A model generated the notes under the pieces. The model saw only the letters and a list, made by a program, of their open reading frames with translations, did no database searches and had not been told where the DNA came from. Below are positions 30,401 to 45,400 of a stretch of DNA of 64,000 bases, piece after piece (position 1 is the stretch's first letter; every line of letters begins with the position of its first letter). A program made the translations under genes and the position numbers. Source of the stretch: Echinostoma caproni (Eukaryota > Platyhelminthes > Trematoda > Plagiorchiida > Echinostomatidae); NCBI GenBank assembly GCA_900618425.1, contig UZAN01040058.1, positions 1-64,000 of the forward strand, given 5' to 3'.

Positions 30401-33400
30401 TAGGAGAACTGTAAACTTCCCTGGCCCCAGGCATTAGAAAATTCACTCAAGTGGTTCCAGTTGAATAGCCGGCTATCACTTCAAGGAATGAGCGGCAGTG
30501 ATTGAGAAACTGGGGAGGGGAGGGTTCCGTCTGAAATAAAATGCCTAAGGTGGTCAAAGAAGGCATCCTAATGTTTGACCTGGCACCGATGTGAGCATCT
30601 TCATTATCACCCTGATGCTATACAGATCGTACTTGGTTGTGCAAGATCAGGAAAAAAGAAGCTGAGGGTTACTGGGAATGTCATTTTGCACCATAAACCC
30701 AACAATCTTCATGGCTTCTTCCACAAAGCCACCCGTAAGTAGAAGTATATCCCATCCAAACGTATTTATTACACTAGAATCAGGACTAGTTAATCTGTTA
30801 CCAACCCTGAATTTAGTGAATATTCTTTGTTGTTTGAACTTATTTCTACATGTCTCTGCTGAACAGAAAAGTTTGCCATGTATTTGGTCCTGCAGGTTGA
30901 CCAGAGTTTTTAAACAGTTGCTTACGAATGGTTTCATACTGACGCATCTTTGTATTACATAATATTTTATTTCTTGATTTCACCAGCCAGTGCTTGATAC
31001 TATTTGTGATACAGTAAAATCGCGATGTGCTTTTTAATCTAAACTTTGTGATCGAGTTGTACTAGTGAAACATGGTTTTCATTTAGATTTGGAACAAAAT
31101 ATGTGGATAAGTATTTTGAAACTACGGATTTGTTGGTCAAGTCTAGAAGGCACGGATGAATGTGCCAGCCATGGGGTTAGTGTTTTCGTGAGTTTGCACG
31201 ATTATGCTGACTTACGTGACAGTTCTTGAAGTGTAAATGTAGATGCTAATAAGCATATTGTAATGAACGCTTTGTGATATCTCAGCTAATCTTAGCTTAA
31301 CTACTTGGGCACAGTTGTCTTTGAATAGCTTCGCTTCTTTCATTATTGGTACGCAACATTGGTACGTTAGTAATCGCGGGAAATTCTCACTTGGTAATCA
31401 GATTGTGAAGTCAGTATCGCCTAACAGAGGTCATGGCAGTGGTCATCTTTTAGGTCAGCTGCAGATCATAACAACTGAAGTTCTTTGACGAGTCTCAGCT
31501 GTGCACACGTTGATGGGTACAGTAGTCTATAGTTGGCACTGCTTCAGCGTTAACTAATTGGTTTCTCTGTGCGCAATTTGATCCGCCTTGGGGTATTCTT
31601 TGTGTGTGTACCTTTCAGATGATTATTACCGACTTAGAATCCGTTTTTTTCGAGAAATGGATTAAGCTTTCTCCAATTACGGTTTTCATACATTCAACCA
31701 GGTCGGTTTGTGCTCCTTGATTCTGCGCTAACCATCAAGTCATCTGACCTATATAACGTTTTTCCATACGCAACATTGTGGTCAAATCGCTTGATCTGCT
31801 CTGACTTCAAGCCGACCTGTTAGACGAGCACGACCGTGACCACTTTCATTCAAAGAAGACGTCAGAATCAGTTACCGCCAAATGGTGGAAGTGTTGGCAG
31901 TCAAAGGGTTAAGAGAATCCCATTGCCAATTAAATTTCCAGCTACTGTGCGTATCTGAAGTTGAAGTTAGAAAAGCACATTCATGATATTATTTTTGATA
32001 CCGCTTGTCGTTACTGGTAAGCAAATCTCCTTTTTGATGATCGAATATTGGATATGCGAAAAAGTGCTAAGGGCTGGTGTCAACATTATTACTATTATGG
32101 ATTCGATGTAATTCATCATTTTATTGTGGAACTAGACTCGAATAAAGTAGACATTATCATTCACTATGAAGCGAAACCACCTACCAACTCTAATTTCAGA
32201 CTGATCAATCTCCCGTGATCTCAACAGATCTTCAGGGAATGTTCCGCTCGAATAGTCCACGCAACGGACAATTTGGGACGTACACTTGGTGCCTAATCTT
32301 GGGGCACTGTTCGAATGAGAAGATTTTAGGGTTTCTCAAATAAGAGACTATTTACAGCGGTGCAGCGCATACAATCTCTCAAGCATGAATAACAATCAGG
32401 AGCTTCCAAAACGGGACAAATTAACCGAATAAAATATATAAAGGGTACCGCATAGCACGAGAATAATTCCTACCCTTTTAATGCTTGATGCTCATTTCAG
32501 AGGACGAACAATGTAAGTTTTTCTGTGATGCTGCTCCTATCATCTGTGCTAATCTGGGTCACCGCTTGTGCGCATTTTTGACATTTAACCCGTTAAAACA
32601 AGAATATACGAAATATTTATTTAGTGGTACTAGAGGCTGATGTTTTTACTGTTTTTGATTAAACACTTTTATTACAGTGCAATCTTCTAAACGTGAGTTA
32701 CAAGGATAAAACGTTCTAATACAGTTTGATAAATACTTGGAATCCTTTAGGTTTTGCTATCAAGGATAACTTTAATCTTGTCAGATAATACAAATCACAT
32801 TCTGGAATTTGCAGTAAACTAAATTCTAAACCATAGGCTTAACAGCCTGACGCACAGCCGATCCAATTTGAGGTACTGTTCTTTCTACAGACTGCATCTT
32901 TTACCGTGTTCTCCTTTTCAAATGAAACGAAGATGAAGTGACCCACTGCATAATGGGATATATTTCTCTAAATCATTCATTGTTGTCATATAAGGAATGC
33001 ATCATAAGTTGCATTTAGAGACGGTAGCTGAGCAATTTCTAGTTCCAGGGATTCATATTTCAAGCGGAGTGGGTACAAAGAGAGATTGTGTAGAATTAGT
33101 GCGGGACGCTAATAATGTGTTTTGAACTGCATAATTAAGCAAAACAGCACTTGTGACCCAACTTCACCGTTATTTACTCACTCAAATCGACAAAAAGCAT
33201 TCATGTGTTATACAATCGTACTGTTTTTACTAAACGTTTTGCTCTCGATGCCGAAAACTTGTTGATATTAGCTCGTCTTTGCATTACTTATTCACTGACA
33301 GTTTCTGACAGTTTCCCGACAGTTTCCATACAGACCGTTGTTTTTATGCAAATTTATCAAGTCAAAACTGAGAGAAACATCCCAAAACACTTCTTCTCAG

Positions 33401-36400
33401 CTGCTTGTGGCAATGCATCACGTAGTTGCCCAAGCCAATCCCCTAACGATAGAAGCCATAACCCTTCTTGAACTTTTTCTCTGCCTGCATAACAGAATTT
33501 ATTCAGAGTGAGTTCCAAAAAAGAGTGGGACATTTGTGTTCTACTCCGTCTTCATTATGAGGCTGAGTTCCGGATAAGGATGATAATGAACTAGTGCGTG
33601 CAGTAAGGTCTTTGTTCGGTTGATTCTTTTTAATACCGTAAAAATTAGACTTTGGTCTCGCAAGATTTAGTTCATCGTTCGCCTATTTATATGAGAGGTG
33701 GAATACCACAATCGCGTTCTTTGTGTTAAATACCTTTGTGCGGCTTGTATAGACTCGCATGTTATAGAATGTCAGCTAACCGCTGCGTAGTACCTGTTTT
33801 CGTCCAACCCTAGATTATGATCATCTTGCTTTCACCGTGTACCATTTGATGGTTTTGATTGGTCGCAATCTCATCTTGAGCGTGAACGGGAGTTCACGGA
33901 GGGAAAATTAGTCAATCGGAGTGGGAACCGAGCCGCTCCAACGATCCACACAAACTTAACGTACCCATATAAAGCTTGAGACTATTCTCAAGACAACTTG
34001 AAGCCAAAACTCGGTCTTTGTTCTGCAACTAGCCGGGAAAACAATCCCAGGATGTCTACAAGACAAAGCTATCACCCGTTCAACCAACTCAATGGGAATA
34101 GCCTAAAGAAGAAGGGGCATGCCATTGTCAGTAACCGGAGAGATGTGACAAGGATAAGTGAACAACATGATTGTGCATCGTTCCGCTGTGCGGCTGGGAC
34201 TGAGCTGTATATAATCCAACTGTGGCTTAGTTCGAGAGCATACGTTCACCTGTGTATCGTAAAAGGTCGGGTGAACAAGTACCTTTTTAGAACAAAAAGC
34301 GGAAGAATTAAACGGTGTAACCGACAATTAGGACATTGTAGAAAACATTTGTGATCTCGCTAAATGTTCGTTTTAAACATCTTTTGTTTTACAGAACTGA
34401 TAGAGAACAGTAAGTATTTATACTTGTTTCTTTCAGGTGATAGCATAAACCAAAAGGAGGAAATTATTCAAATGAGATATTGTAATCGACAAAATGAGCA
34501 AATCGAGAATCCCCATGCGCTGTCAACGCTCATCAACACAAGAAAGTATAGGTGGGCAGAAGTGTTCTTAGTCACCAGTTTCATGTGATTTCAATCAACT
34601 GTAAACACATATTTATGCAAAAATGTCAGACAAAGAGACAAACAAAGTGAAGTCAGTCAGTAGAACAAAGTGATAGACAAGTGATTTGCATATTCGGGGT
34701 TATGTTAACCTAGGTACGAAAGTTGATAATAAGTTATGATAGTGCATTGTTTAGAAGACGTAGATGAATGTGAATGTAACACAGACAACAAAATTTGTGC
34801 CACATAATTTTTAATGTATTTGCAGATGAAATCAATGAATAAGTATCGTTTCTGAAAATCGCCAGTATGCTACGATTTTCGTAAATTTGGTTCGTCCGAT
34901 TGGTGGCTAGCGTCTAGCGTCTAGCAGATACCGTGCAATTACACTCGATTTAGATAGTTCTTCGATGCATATACAGGACTTTAGGAAGTAGTTGCAAATT
35001 CTGGCTGGCAGGTGACATTCTATGCTTCCAAATTATCTCTCACAGAGATTGAATTGACATGAATAAATAAAGTACGTTGCATCAGTGTCTTCTCTATTCA
35101 ACTTAGTGCGGATGACGGCAAAACGGCTCGTGGAAAAGCATTCTTCGAGTGGCATTGAATAGATTTTTCCGCACCATGTGTTAAACGAAAAGAGATTCTG
35201 GTTATTATTTCATCGTCTTTAGATATTAGGTTAATTTAACATTCTTTCTTCTTAGTGATGAAGGGAATGGATCTGAGGTCTAAAGGATGGCTTTACCAAT
35301 GGTTAAACGTAAGACGATGACCATTAACAGAAGAGCACGGGTAAATCTTTATAGTTCACCTGGCAAATCCGCATCGGATCTCGTTCATAACTGTGGGTCT
35401 GAAACTCTTACAAGGAAGTTGTTTTCTCGTTCAAGTAAACCTGCGATACCTAGAAAGTGAAATCCTATCGTCTGACAATCGGTAGAACATTTCTGACAGA
35501 ATCGGAAGCCCGGTTCCGACAATCGTCGTTATTAGGAATGACAATCCACGAACCATAATGGGAAATTCGAGTATTTTTATCACTTTCAGGTGATCTATAG
35601 AATCAGAGGGTTACAGGGTTACAAGGATACAGTTGAATTGTGTAATAAACAGGTTGAATGAGGTACAAACCATTGTGCTTCAGGAAAGGGTTCAGTTGTT
35701 TCCGGTGCACTCTACATAAAAAAACTCTGTTATTTGCCTTGCCTGTACCCGTATGTGTTTGTCTCCCTGACCAACGGCTTATAAGCATTCGGGAAGAAGT
35801 AGTTATTAAATATAGGGATAGCACAAAGTTGTACAACTTGGTATCTTTGAGAATTTTATGTTGGCTTAGCCTGCTCATTCAGTATAATGTAGCTTGATAA
35901 AAATGTGAAACAGTTTGTAAGACCTACGGCACATCTAGTCTCTAGTAAACATCGTCTAACTCCAACTGTGCCGTGTCTTTTATTTCAGAGACAATTGAAC
36001 GTAAGCGTACTCTGGATTCAATTGCAAAACTTTAACTTTACCCTTTATCAGTGAAAAGGAAAATAGTTCTATTGTCAAATGGGAGAGAAATGAGAAACTA
36101 AGAAAAAATACACCCAGTTTATAAGAAGCCGTAAAGAATAAACACGTCCCCGTTTTTACTTCAGTTTGCAATGCACGAGACACATACATTGGTTCACTTG
36201 GCACCCTAGTGTAGGCACCTTAAAGATTGTAGACAAACTCATGAAATCCACTTGGAAACATCTTAGCTCAATGTATCAGAAATCGTGTAAAAACTGACTG
36301 ACAGTCGTTTCCCATCTGCGAGAAATGGGGTACAAATGAGCTTTTAAGCCTTATGTATTTTTTTCTTGATTTTGATCAGTCAGAAGTGTATTTCATCTCT

Positions 36401-39400
36401 AATAATATATACCTAGAGTTTACCTGAGACAAAAAAGTCGTTTGCAGATTCTTCTTCTTCAGGTGTCACTTACATATGCGTACATATATTTACATGTATA
36501 TCAAAGAGAGAGAGTAGTAGTAGTTACTATGTGAAGGAATGAAGAACATTTCCTGTGAAGCACTTGACCAGTTTTGCTGTGCACACCCGGTAATCTTTCA
36601 CGTAAACCTTTACTTCTTTGAATCCATGATGCATTTTTTCATCACAATTATGTGATCTGAGACAAGAAGGGTAGTTTTGTGGATATATACTATATTTAAG
36701 AAAACCATTTCGTCGTCGATCAACATGATGTTCTTGATACTCTTCACAACGTTCATTTCTAACGAATGAACCCGCGAGTGTATCCTTTAGAAACCGAAAA
36801 TAACTGGTCGTCGTCAATCAGACTAGCAGTGAACAGGCACAAGATAAAAAGTGTGATGTGTTTAGGAAAATTTGATTAAATGAGAGTTCGACGTAGATCA
36901 AGTGCACACTTCCATAAAGTACACGGTCAAATCAACGCAGGGAAATCGGGTGGTGTCATACAGTTAAAAGGGACAATAACCAATTCAGAGTGATCGACCG
37001 GCAACCAGCTCTCGAACTATTGGGACCCNCCACTTCAAAATCAATGGGCAGAAGGTTTATTTAAATGTCAACCAATCGCAGAACATGATCATATTGATTA
37101 GGCATGCATGTGTTCAAAGAGTGAAATAAATTTGTATTGAAAAAGAAATAAGTATAAAACTGTTTTTTATATAACTCAAGTAAACAATGAGTGGTTATTC
37201 AATTAGTCCAAGATTCAATCTTAGAGATGGGATAGTTATAGTACGTTTGCCATAACAAAGAATGTTGTCTCAATAAATAAAGAAGCTCAAAATTTGATAT
37301 GCGGTACTAGATAACTACGTACATTTACTTGATAATAAAAAGCGATAAATTTAACAATAATGTATCACTTCTCATGACCGTCAATCCATATGAATTCACT
37401 TTTTTTCAGAACAAGCCTTACGTAAGTTTCGGACGGTCAAAAAACCACTGAAAATATATTAAAGTACAATAATACTATAAATAATAAACACATTATGCTC
37501 CATGTGGAATATTTTGTGAGCATCACTCACCACTTATCCCATCGTTACAGATGAGGCACATGCAAGTGAGTCCGGCACTTTTGCTCCCGTATGGAATGGG
37601 TTTTCAGTTTTAATCGCAATGGAACATTTTGGTTGATGTTTGTGGAGAGCTAACTGAATAAGTTTACTATGATTTTCAACGGTGATGAATGCCATAAAAC
37701 TCTCATCTTTCAATTATGAGCAACGAAGGAAATCGTAAAACTGCTTAGTGCTCAGTCATTCAGGCAGTTGTTATATCTGACTGCGTTAGCAATAAAAGCA
37801 ATTTGTTTTTTCTGTGCAGTTCACAGTTGTGAGGGAAATTACCGGTGGAAGCGACCAGTGAGGATGCAGAGTTTCGAAATATGCATGCTCAGTGAGATAA
37901 CTTATAAATTACAATGAAATAATGCAAATAACATAAATGAACAATAGATACAAAATTGTAACTTCGAGTATTTCAGACAAGGAATTCGTCAACCTGTAGA
38001 GCTATGCGCTAGACTACAAGAACGTTTGTTTACTTAAATGATTGAATGAAAGATTGATCTATCCACGCACATCATGAGCAATTCCGATTCGTTTCAATGG
38101 AATACTCATCTCGTAGGTATCACGCAACTTGTTCTTGCGTATAGAGCTCTGGAAACAATTCTGCAGAACAATTCCACTCCGAATGAGATGTGCCCTACGC
38201 GAAAAGCGGGAGTTAGGGAAGAACAATCTGTCCTCTATTTTTTCCCGGACCGGCTAAGACAAACGATTTCCTATATCACTATTCTGTCATTGATTATATA
38301 TTTACCAAAGTGCTCTAACTATCCTCTACAGAATATATCCATGGTAAGATTTCCTTAACATTTATCTAAAGTTTTACTGTTGTGGCCTTGAAACTGACTG
38401 CTGAAGCAAGACAGATGTAATTAACAATACTCATGTGATGCTTCCTTCAGCACATTGGTTTTCTTCCCCAAATTTAACAATAAAATGTTTAAATATCTTT
38501 AAAAATTCCCTTTGTTTCTGACTGCATTAATTTATAGACTTGGAACAACAGAGTAAGTGCAGCTGTGTCATTACAATGGGAGAAGAACCACTTTTATTCA
38601 GTAGAGAGATGACTTCATAAAAATCACGATATTTTAACCATCATGACTACTTAAAAAGCAGGAAGCACGATAGGCTCCTCGTATTTTCACACGAAAACAT
38701 TACTTTCGTCAAAAATACTGTCCTGGTTTTGGGATGTATTTAATCGTCTACCTGTTGCACGAACTTCACACGGTTGACGGGGAGAGACAACGTTTCAATG
38801 GATATCATCAACAAATTCGCACTCCGTGGATTCATCATGGTGAAGTAACTAAGCTTGCCTGTACCAAGCCTCATCCGAGAAACTGTCCAGTTTTACCGCT
38901 TTTGTTCATTTGGATCACAAGAATGGATTTTTGACGTGATGCAATTGAACTATTTGAACTTTTCGCCACTAGTAACGTCACATAAAATAATCATAAAACC
39001 AACTTTATACAAAGTTTGAGGGACTACGAAAATTTGTTTAATCATTTACAGAGAAACAACAAGGTGAGTGAACTTGAATTTTTACATATTTAAGTTTCAA
39101 TAAACATTAAGTCTTACCATGCGTGTGTAATATGTTGGCGGTAGGAATTTTCGATTCACTCACTTACCATACCTTTTGTAATTCAAGTTTTCCTAATATC
39201 ATATCAAAATGTTCGGGCATCGTTTCAAGTTTTCTGACTATTATTTTAAGATGTCGTCGCATCTGTTCAAGCTGTCGCTTTGACCCCATCGGTGCTGATA
39301 AGCCTCCCAGTGATGTCTGGATGACCACCATGCAGCATCGATTTCTCTACCTCCCGTTGAAGCGCGGGGGAAGATTGTGAGGCATTCTTCGGTCACATAC

Positions 39401-42400
39401 GCCTCAATTCTCACGCATACATATCAGTTGTTTATCTTGCTAGTACGCGTACGCTTCTGTGTGTGTGTGATTGTCCCCCTGCGCTGATACCAGTGAATCA
39501 TGCGCGATCAATGCTTGAACCATTGCTTACCTCCATCACATAATGCTGCAATACAATGCTCGGACAACTTGAAATTATCTCCGGATATCTTTATATGATA
39601 TAGGGAGAACTTGAATTGAAAAAGGTACAGATTAACCGCGATTCAGCTGAACAGCCTCCACGTGAACCGGTTGTAGCACACACGCACGCACGCACAAACT
39701 CTTCGCGTGAAGCGCTTAGAGTTCGAATCGCAGCCGAGTCTGTGCATGTGTACTAACGGTACGATTTGGTGAGGACAAGAATCGAGTCCAGTGTTTTCCG
39801 ATCGGATGAAGTGAAACCTTGCTTNTGAAGTTTGAATGACGGTCAGCTAGAATCAATTCTCCCAACACCACTACTCATAGGTTACATCGATTTAAACGTG
39901 ATCAGAGAAAAATGATTGGGAAATTGACAAAAAGAGATCTCTACTGTGATCCTAAAGTCTAGCGTTATGTTTAAGTAGTATTTATTCGCATCTAAGAGCA
40001 TGCTGAAAAACAAGGACGTTGAGTTAAGAGACTAAACAAAATCATCTTTTGTTGTATTCATGGTTGTTTATGTGACCGCTATTCCCTATTGTGCACAGAG
40101 CGCAAGATAAAGGTTGTAGGCAAAGAACAAGCAAAATTATTGATACAAGTTCTTTGATGTAATGCATGCTTACTCTGCCAGGATGGGCTTTTCAAGGTTC
40201 TCTTTTGATGCCAGGGGTTTTGGTAATGTTGCACAAATAAAACTGAATAGAGAGAGAGCATAGTCCACCGTTCTAATCTTTGATTGAATAATGTCAATTG
40301 AAGTTGAGAGTCTAAAGTTAAACAATCCACACAAAATGACTTGACCTTTCAGAGGACGCATTCAACGGTGAGTGTGGTATACCTTTCGTATCAAGGAGAG
40401 GGAGGAAGCAGACCGATTTTATCCTATCAGGCAGGGCTATTCAATGACCTTCACCGTCTCATCTCCAGTTACTCTGTGCACACCTTAATACAACACGCAT
40501 GGAGACAGTTGAGTAGTTGGCTCGCGTGATATAGGGCCGAGTCATAGTTTTGATGAATGAGTATAGGCCAATTTTGAAGATGTTGAAGTATTTTTTCCAG
40601 ATTTGACCTTTCTGAGCAGACAACTCAAGAAGATAGCTTTATCGACTAAGCCAGACCCTATTTTAATTTTATTCAGATAAAAATAAATATTTTTGATGAC
40701 CCAAATATGTCGACGAGTCACAGTGTGGTTCATGTAATCTCCTGTCACCATCACTCTCTGAAACACGGCCAAATGTGTAAGGAACAAAGAAAGGGCGTAG
40801 CCTAGATAATGCATGACTGAGATCATTCGCTTAGTTAGTGGGTCATTACGTTATATCAGTTTTTAGTTAACGAAACGCGGTGGAACCATAACTTAAAGGC
40901 TTTCAAGCTATAGAAAACACAATACGTCACAGCAAAACTATTTGAATACCGAATTGCCTCCGGTGTAAAAATATGACCTTTTGCAGTGAAAAAATGTCAA
41001 AAGTAAATAGAAAAATCTGTGATACAGAAACGTCCATTGATTGGTATTTTGTCACTTCCATCTATAAAGTTCGATTGCGACTGATGTCGATCTGTTATCC
41101 ACTGCGTGCAATGTAGGTATACCATGCTGCTTCCACCATACACCTATGTTTTCCTCCGTAACGCGTTACTTTTGAATTTGTTCCAGAATTTCTCAAAGGT
41201 AGGTTATCACGATTTTGCCGCTTATCTCTCACAACTGATTCTCTCTATCCACTCTATTATAACTTAAAGTTTTATCACCCATACTAATCTGATTCCATGC
41301 TTCCCCTCTTTTGTTCAAGTTCTTTGTCGTATGCTTCTAAACGGGCCTATATGATCTACAGTTCATCACATTTACTAGTTGCATTCAGGACGATGCCATT
41401 GCGTTCAGAAACGACCTAACCAGGTCGTGAGTTACGATGGAACAAGCTGTACCTTCGCGATACGCCCGAGACCAAAGATAAGATGAGGGAATAGAGTTGA
41501 GTTGTTCACAGGCGATTAGGGTACACATATAGGGTCAATTTCCATGTTTTGTTTGGAACAAAGCCACATAGAGGACAGCAGATGTGACCAGATTACGAGA
41601 AAATGCGGCGAGATAATGAATTTTCATATACAGCTGCAAAATGAGGTGAGGTGACACGGATTTGAAACTGCAGAGAAAACCTGTGATTGAAGATCAAGGA
41701 TTGTACATCGCATTTTGGGTTGCATGTGGTAGACTAGGAAGTTGTTTGACCTACTTTGTGATCACTTTTTTCGTAATCGTTCAATAAAATAGACTATAGA
41801 GCGAAGTACAGAACTAGGACAGGGATGGAGATTTATCACTTTGATATGCTGTAAATCAATGCATTCCAAAAGTAAAACATCTTTGTTATTTATTCTGATG
41901 TAGAACGTAATGAAATGCTGAAGCAATTCATTCTACTACTTGTTTATTTCAGCTGAGCAGCAGCACCGTCAGTAGTACTTTATTAGTCACCCACTTCCAG
42001 TAGTACGTGTGAAAAGATTATCCGCAGAAAAATAGAAAAATGCTTGAATTACATCAGCTCAAATATGCTGTTCATTCTTTTTTCAACAATCAAGCGTTAC
42101 CTAGTCTGTGCAGTTCACTGTACATTCATATCAGTTTCGAATAAAAATCTAAGCTGAAAACAAACATAATAATCTGATAAATTCCCCCCGTCCCCTACCT
42201 AATCTTGCCGTTGATTTCAGATTTGGATAAACGCAGTAAGCCCGCTTTTTCCAACAATTGAGTGAAGAACTAATTGTGTCATATCCATGCCTTTAGTTTA
42301 CTGGTCATACGAGTACCCAATTCTCAGAGAGAGAGAAGAAGCGATCCAAAAACATGAACAGGATTGCAGAGTTCGTTTACGGCTACGTCAGAAACATAAC

Positions 42401-45400
42401 TGGTCGGTAGACGGATAAATCAACGAACTGGGTACCAGTAAATCAATGGATCAATAAGATGGTGTTGCTGTTTATCTGACTATTCGAACGGAACAATGTG
42501 ATGGATAGGCCTATTTATTGTTCTGTCACTTTCGTCCAGTCGATTGTGTGTGATTTGCACTTTGGTCGACTGGTGTGTTCGCTTGAGTTTGATGACCATT
42601 CAGACGTTCCGTCCGGAAGTATTTTCAAAATTGGTAGTCTTATACTAGATTCAGATGTCAAGCTCTGAAAATAATGAATAATGTATCTAATGTCATTTGG
42701 ACTCTGAAGCGAAGTTCATTGATAGCACACCACTATGGGAGGTCAGTTGTTTGAACCACTTTAGTTACTTCACATGGGAGCTTTTCACATGGTTTAAACT
42801 CAGCAACTTATTGCCATTGGAATTTATCTGGGACCATAATTGTCGGACGACCTGGGCTAGGTAATTTCTTGAAAGAGGAGAAGCAATTACTATGGAATTT
42901 ATAAAAATGGTACTCGATAGACAACAGGAGAGGTTAATTTACTTTTGAATTAGTGACTGGAGTTGGTCAAATAAACACCTTATGACAATCTTATATATAT
43001 ATATATATATATATATCAAAGTCAGAGGTACAAAGATGTGTGGGGACTACCCATACTACTTAGTCGTTGATCACTGCTTGCTGATCTTTCTTCAAGTCCA
43101 ATCTAGTCCAGTCAAGGAATCACTCCATACACCTCGAACGTTGGATATTCCTTGTTCTTCGAAAAAGTGAGCCATTTCGTCCATACTGAAAATGAAAGCA
43201 TTTTGCGAGATCTTAGCGCTTGGCTTAATCTCCTAATTTGCGGACGTAAAACATGCTGGAGGCTATACAGTACACTGGATTAAACAGTCTTAGGTCACGA
43301 CAGTGTACAAGCCGAAATAGATTACTAAAAGTATAAGGTCACTGTCAACCCCACGGAAATTGATTGATTGCGTCAACAACGTTGATATGCATCAAATTGT
43401 TTCATTCAATTGATTAAGCATAGCTTTACAAATCGCAAAACATCTAGCATTGCAATTACATAAAAGCGATTAGGGTCAACTGTGTGCCACATTATCGTGA
43501 GATGTTTTTACAAAGGATTACTTCAGGCTTATTGTTATTGCCCGACCATCAGTTGTCAGTTGTGTCATCGCTATAGCTAACCCCTTAAAATTGTGTTGGG
43601 TCCTCCGTTGTGATAGTATGCATCACCAAAACTGCAAGCTAACTGATACCCACTGCGAGAAAGAGAACCATGTCTACGCCTGTGCAGACCAATTCTGATA
43701 GTGAAAACAATGAGGATCAGTTGAGCACCTGAGAAAGTGCGATCAAGGGCTGACCTCAACTTTGGCGTACATCGCTGAAAACGTTATGACCTTTGAATAG
43801 TGTAGTTTTACTTCCCTGTTATTTGCTGAATGTATAAATTTACAATCAGTTTTCAACAGCAGAGCTGTGACCGATCAAAGGTTATCCGGCAAAGCACAGA
43901 AATATGGACGATAGGCGGTGATGGCGAGATTCGAACTAGAAAAGTCTATGTTGTTGCCTATACGACCTCAGCCGTTTGACCACCGCCACCAAACTTCATG
44001 TAGATATTCATTTTGTTAACTCCTTCGGTTGAGTTACCTTTTAAAAACTGTTCATAAACCATTTTGGGTAATCATGTGTAGCAGTGTTCTTGACAGAAAT
44101 AGCTCTGTAATGAATCTCAGGTTTGTAAGTCATGGAGGAAAAGCTGAGAGATGAAGGTACTGGTCTCCGTACATTGCTTTTGGTAAAGAGAGCATTGTAA
44201 TGTCCCATTTATTCATATCTTTGTTTATAAATATCGAAGCACGATTGTATCGTTAGTTTCTTCCGCATGAGTGAACCTTTTACATCTGTTTTCAGTAGTC
44301 TTTGTTTGCATGTACCCGGTCGTTCACAATGATTGATCAATTCAAACGTCACTTCTGTCCCTAATTTTCGGTTTTATAATGTTCGCTAAATGTTTAATGA
44401 ATTTTACATTATTCCATAGAACAAGACAAACGTAAGTTAATGAGCGTATTTGTACACACATCTGTCTGTGTGAAAAGTTCACACGGAGGAAAATCTTATG
44501 GCATTTGTGTCAAATAAATGATACAGTTTTTTTTAATGCAGGAAATAATCAGCAATACGATGCAATACGATTACCAATGTTTCTCAAACCTGCACCACTT
44601 GATTTCTTTTGGCAGTTTTGGCCTATCAGGGTAAGCCAGGATTGAATTAATTCCATAAACCGTTGACTGATTGCTTAGCTATTTGAGGTTCACCATGTTT
44701 GGACAGATTCAGTTGATCTTCTCCACATTTCATTCGACTTTTTCCGAAAACCAGTATGCATGTTTTTTGTTTTCAGTTTTTCCCTGCGGTGCCACTGCTG
44801 TCTGTACTATATATAACTTTTCTATTCGCATTTCACAGGTGCGCTTCTGTTGAATCAGGTGTAGAGGAGGCTGAATGATGTGCTTTCCTTGCTTTTAGCC
44901 GGAAGCGCTTAGCGCCCGAACCAGATTATTTGTGTTGAATTTACTCCGCGTGACTACCGCACACGGCCACACAGATGTGTATATTACCGGGGAAACTCTT
45001 GAAGCAAATGAACCCGAAAGGAATGTTGCAGTTTATTTGCTGTAATACTGTTTACATTTGTCTATTTGAATAATTTAATGACCGTGTTTTTTGTTTTAAA
45101 ACGTTCTAGAATACGTTAAGAGTAAGTCCCAACTTTCAAATTGCACGGTCATGATGCAACATATACGACAAATCGGTAATCTCTATCCAAAATCCACTAC
45201 TGAGCAATGAAAGATAGATACACATTTCGAGAAGACTAGTCTTTGTTTTAAATGTAGCATTACACCACAATGGACAAAGTACGATGTACTCATTTCTTTG
45301 CAGTGATACAATCACATGTGTAAGCTTCATTCTAACAAACGGTACACTCAAATTCCACAATCAGAAATGGAACATGAAGGTAAGTCACATTCTGATGTGA

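Larger units (their letters stand above)
29959..32500. other. Intron 26 or possible gene boundary
   Basis: Contains a possible terminal exon (31619-31664) and a signal-peptide-like first exon (31983-32016). Otherwise nothing recognised. Exons 26 (alpha) and 27 (B) are in register across it, which favours one continuous gene. Confidence 0.5.

Noticed and set aside
30729..30734. 6-mer ccaccc before gtaagt
   Set aside because: The acceptor would be an AAG with competing context, and the position does not fit the exon cycle.
36448..36462. 15-mer attcttcttcttcag in intron 31
   Set aside because: The donor gtgtca is weak and the content is a simple TTC repeat.
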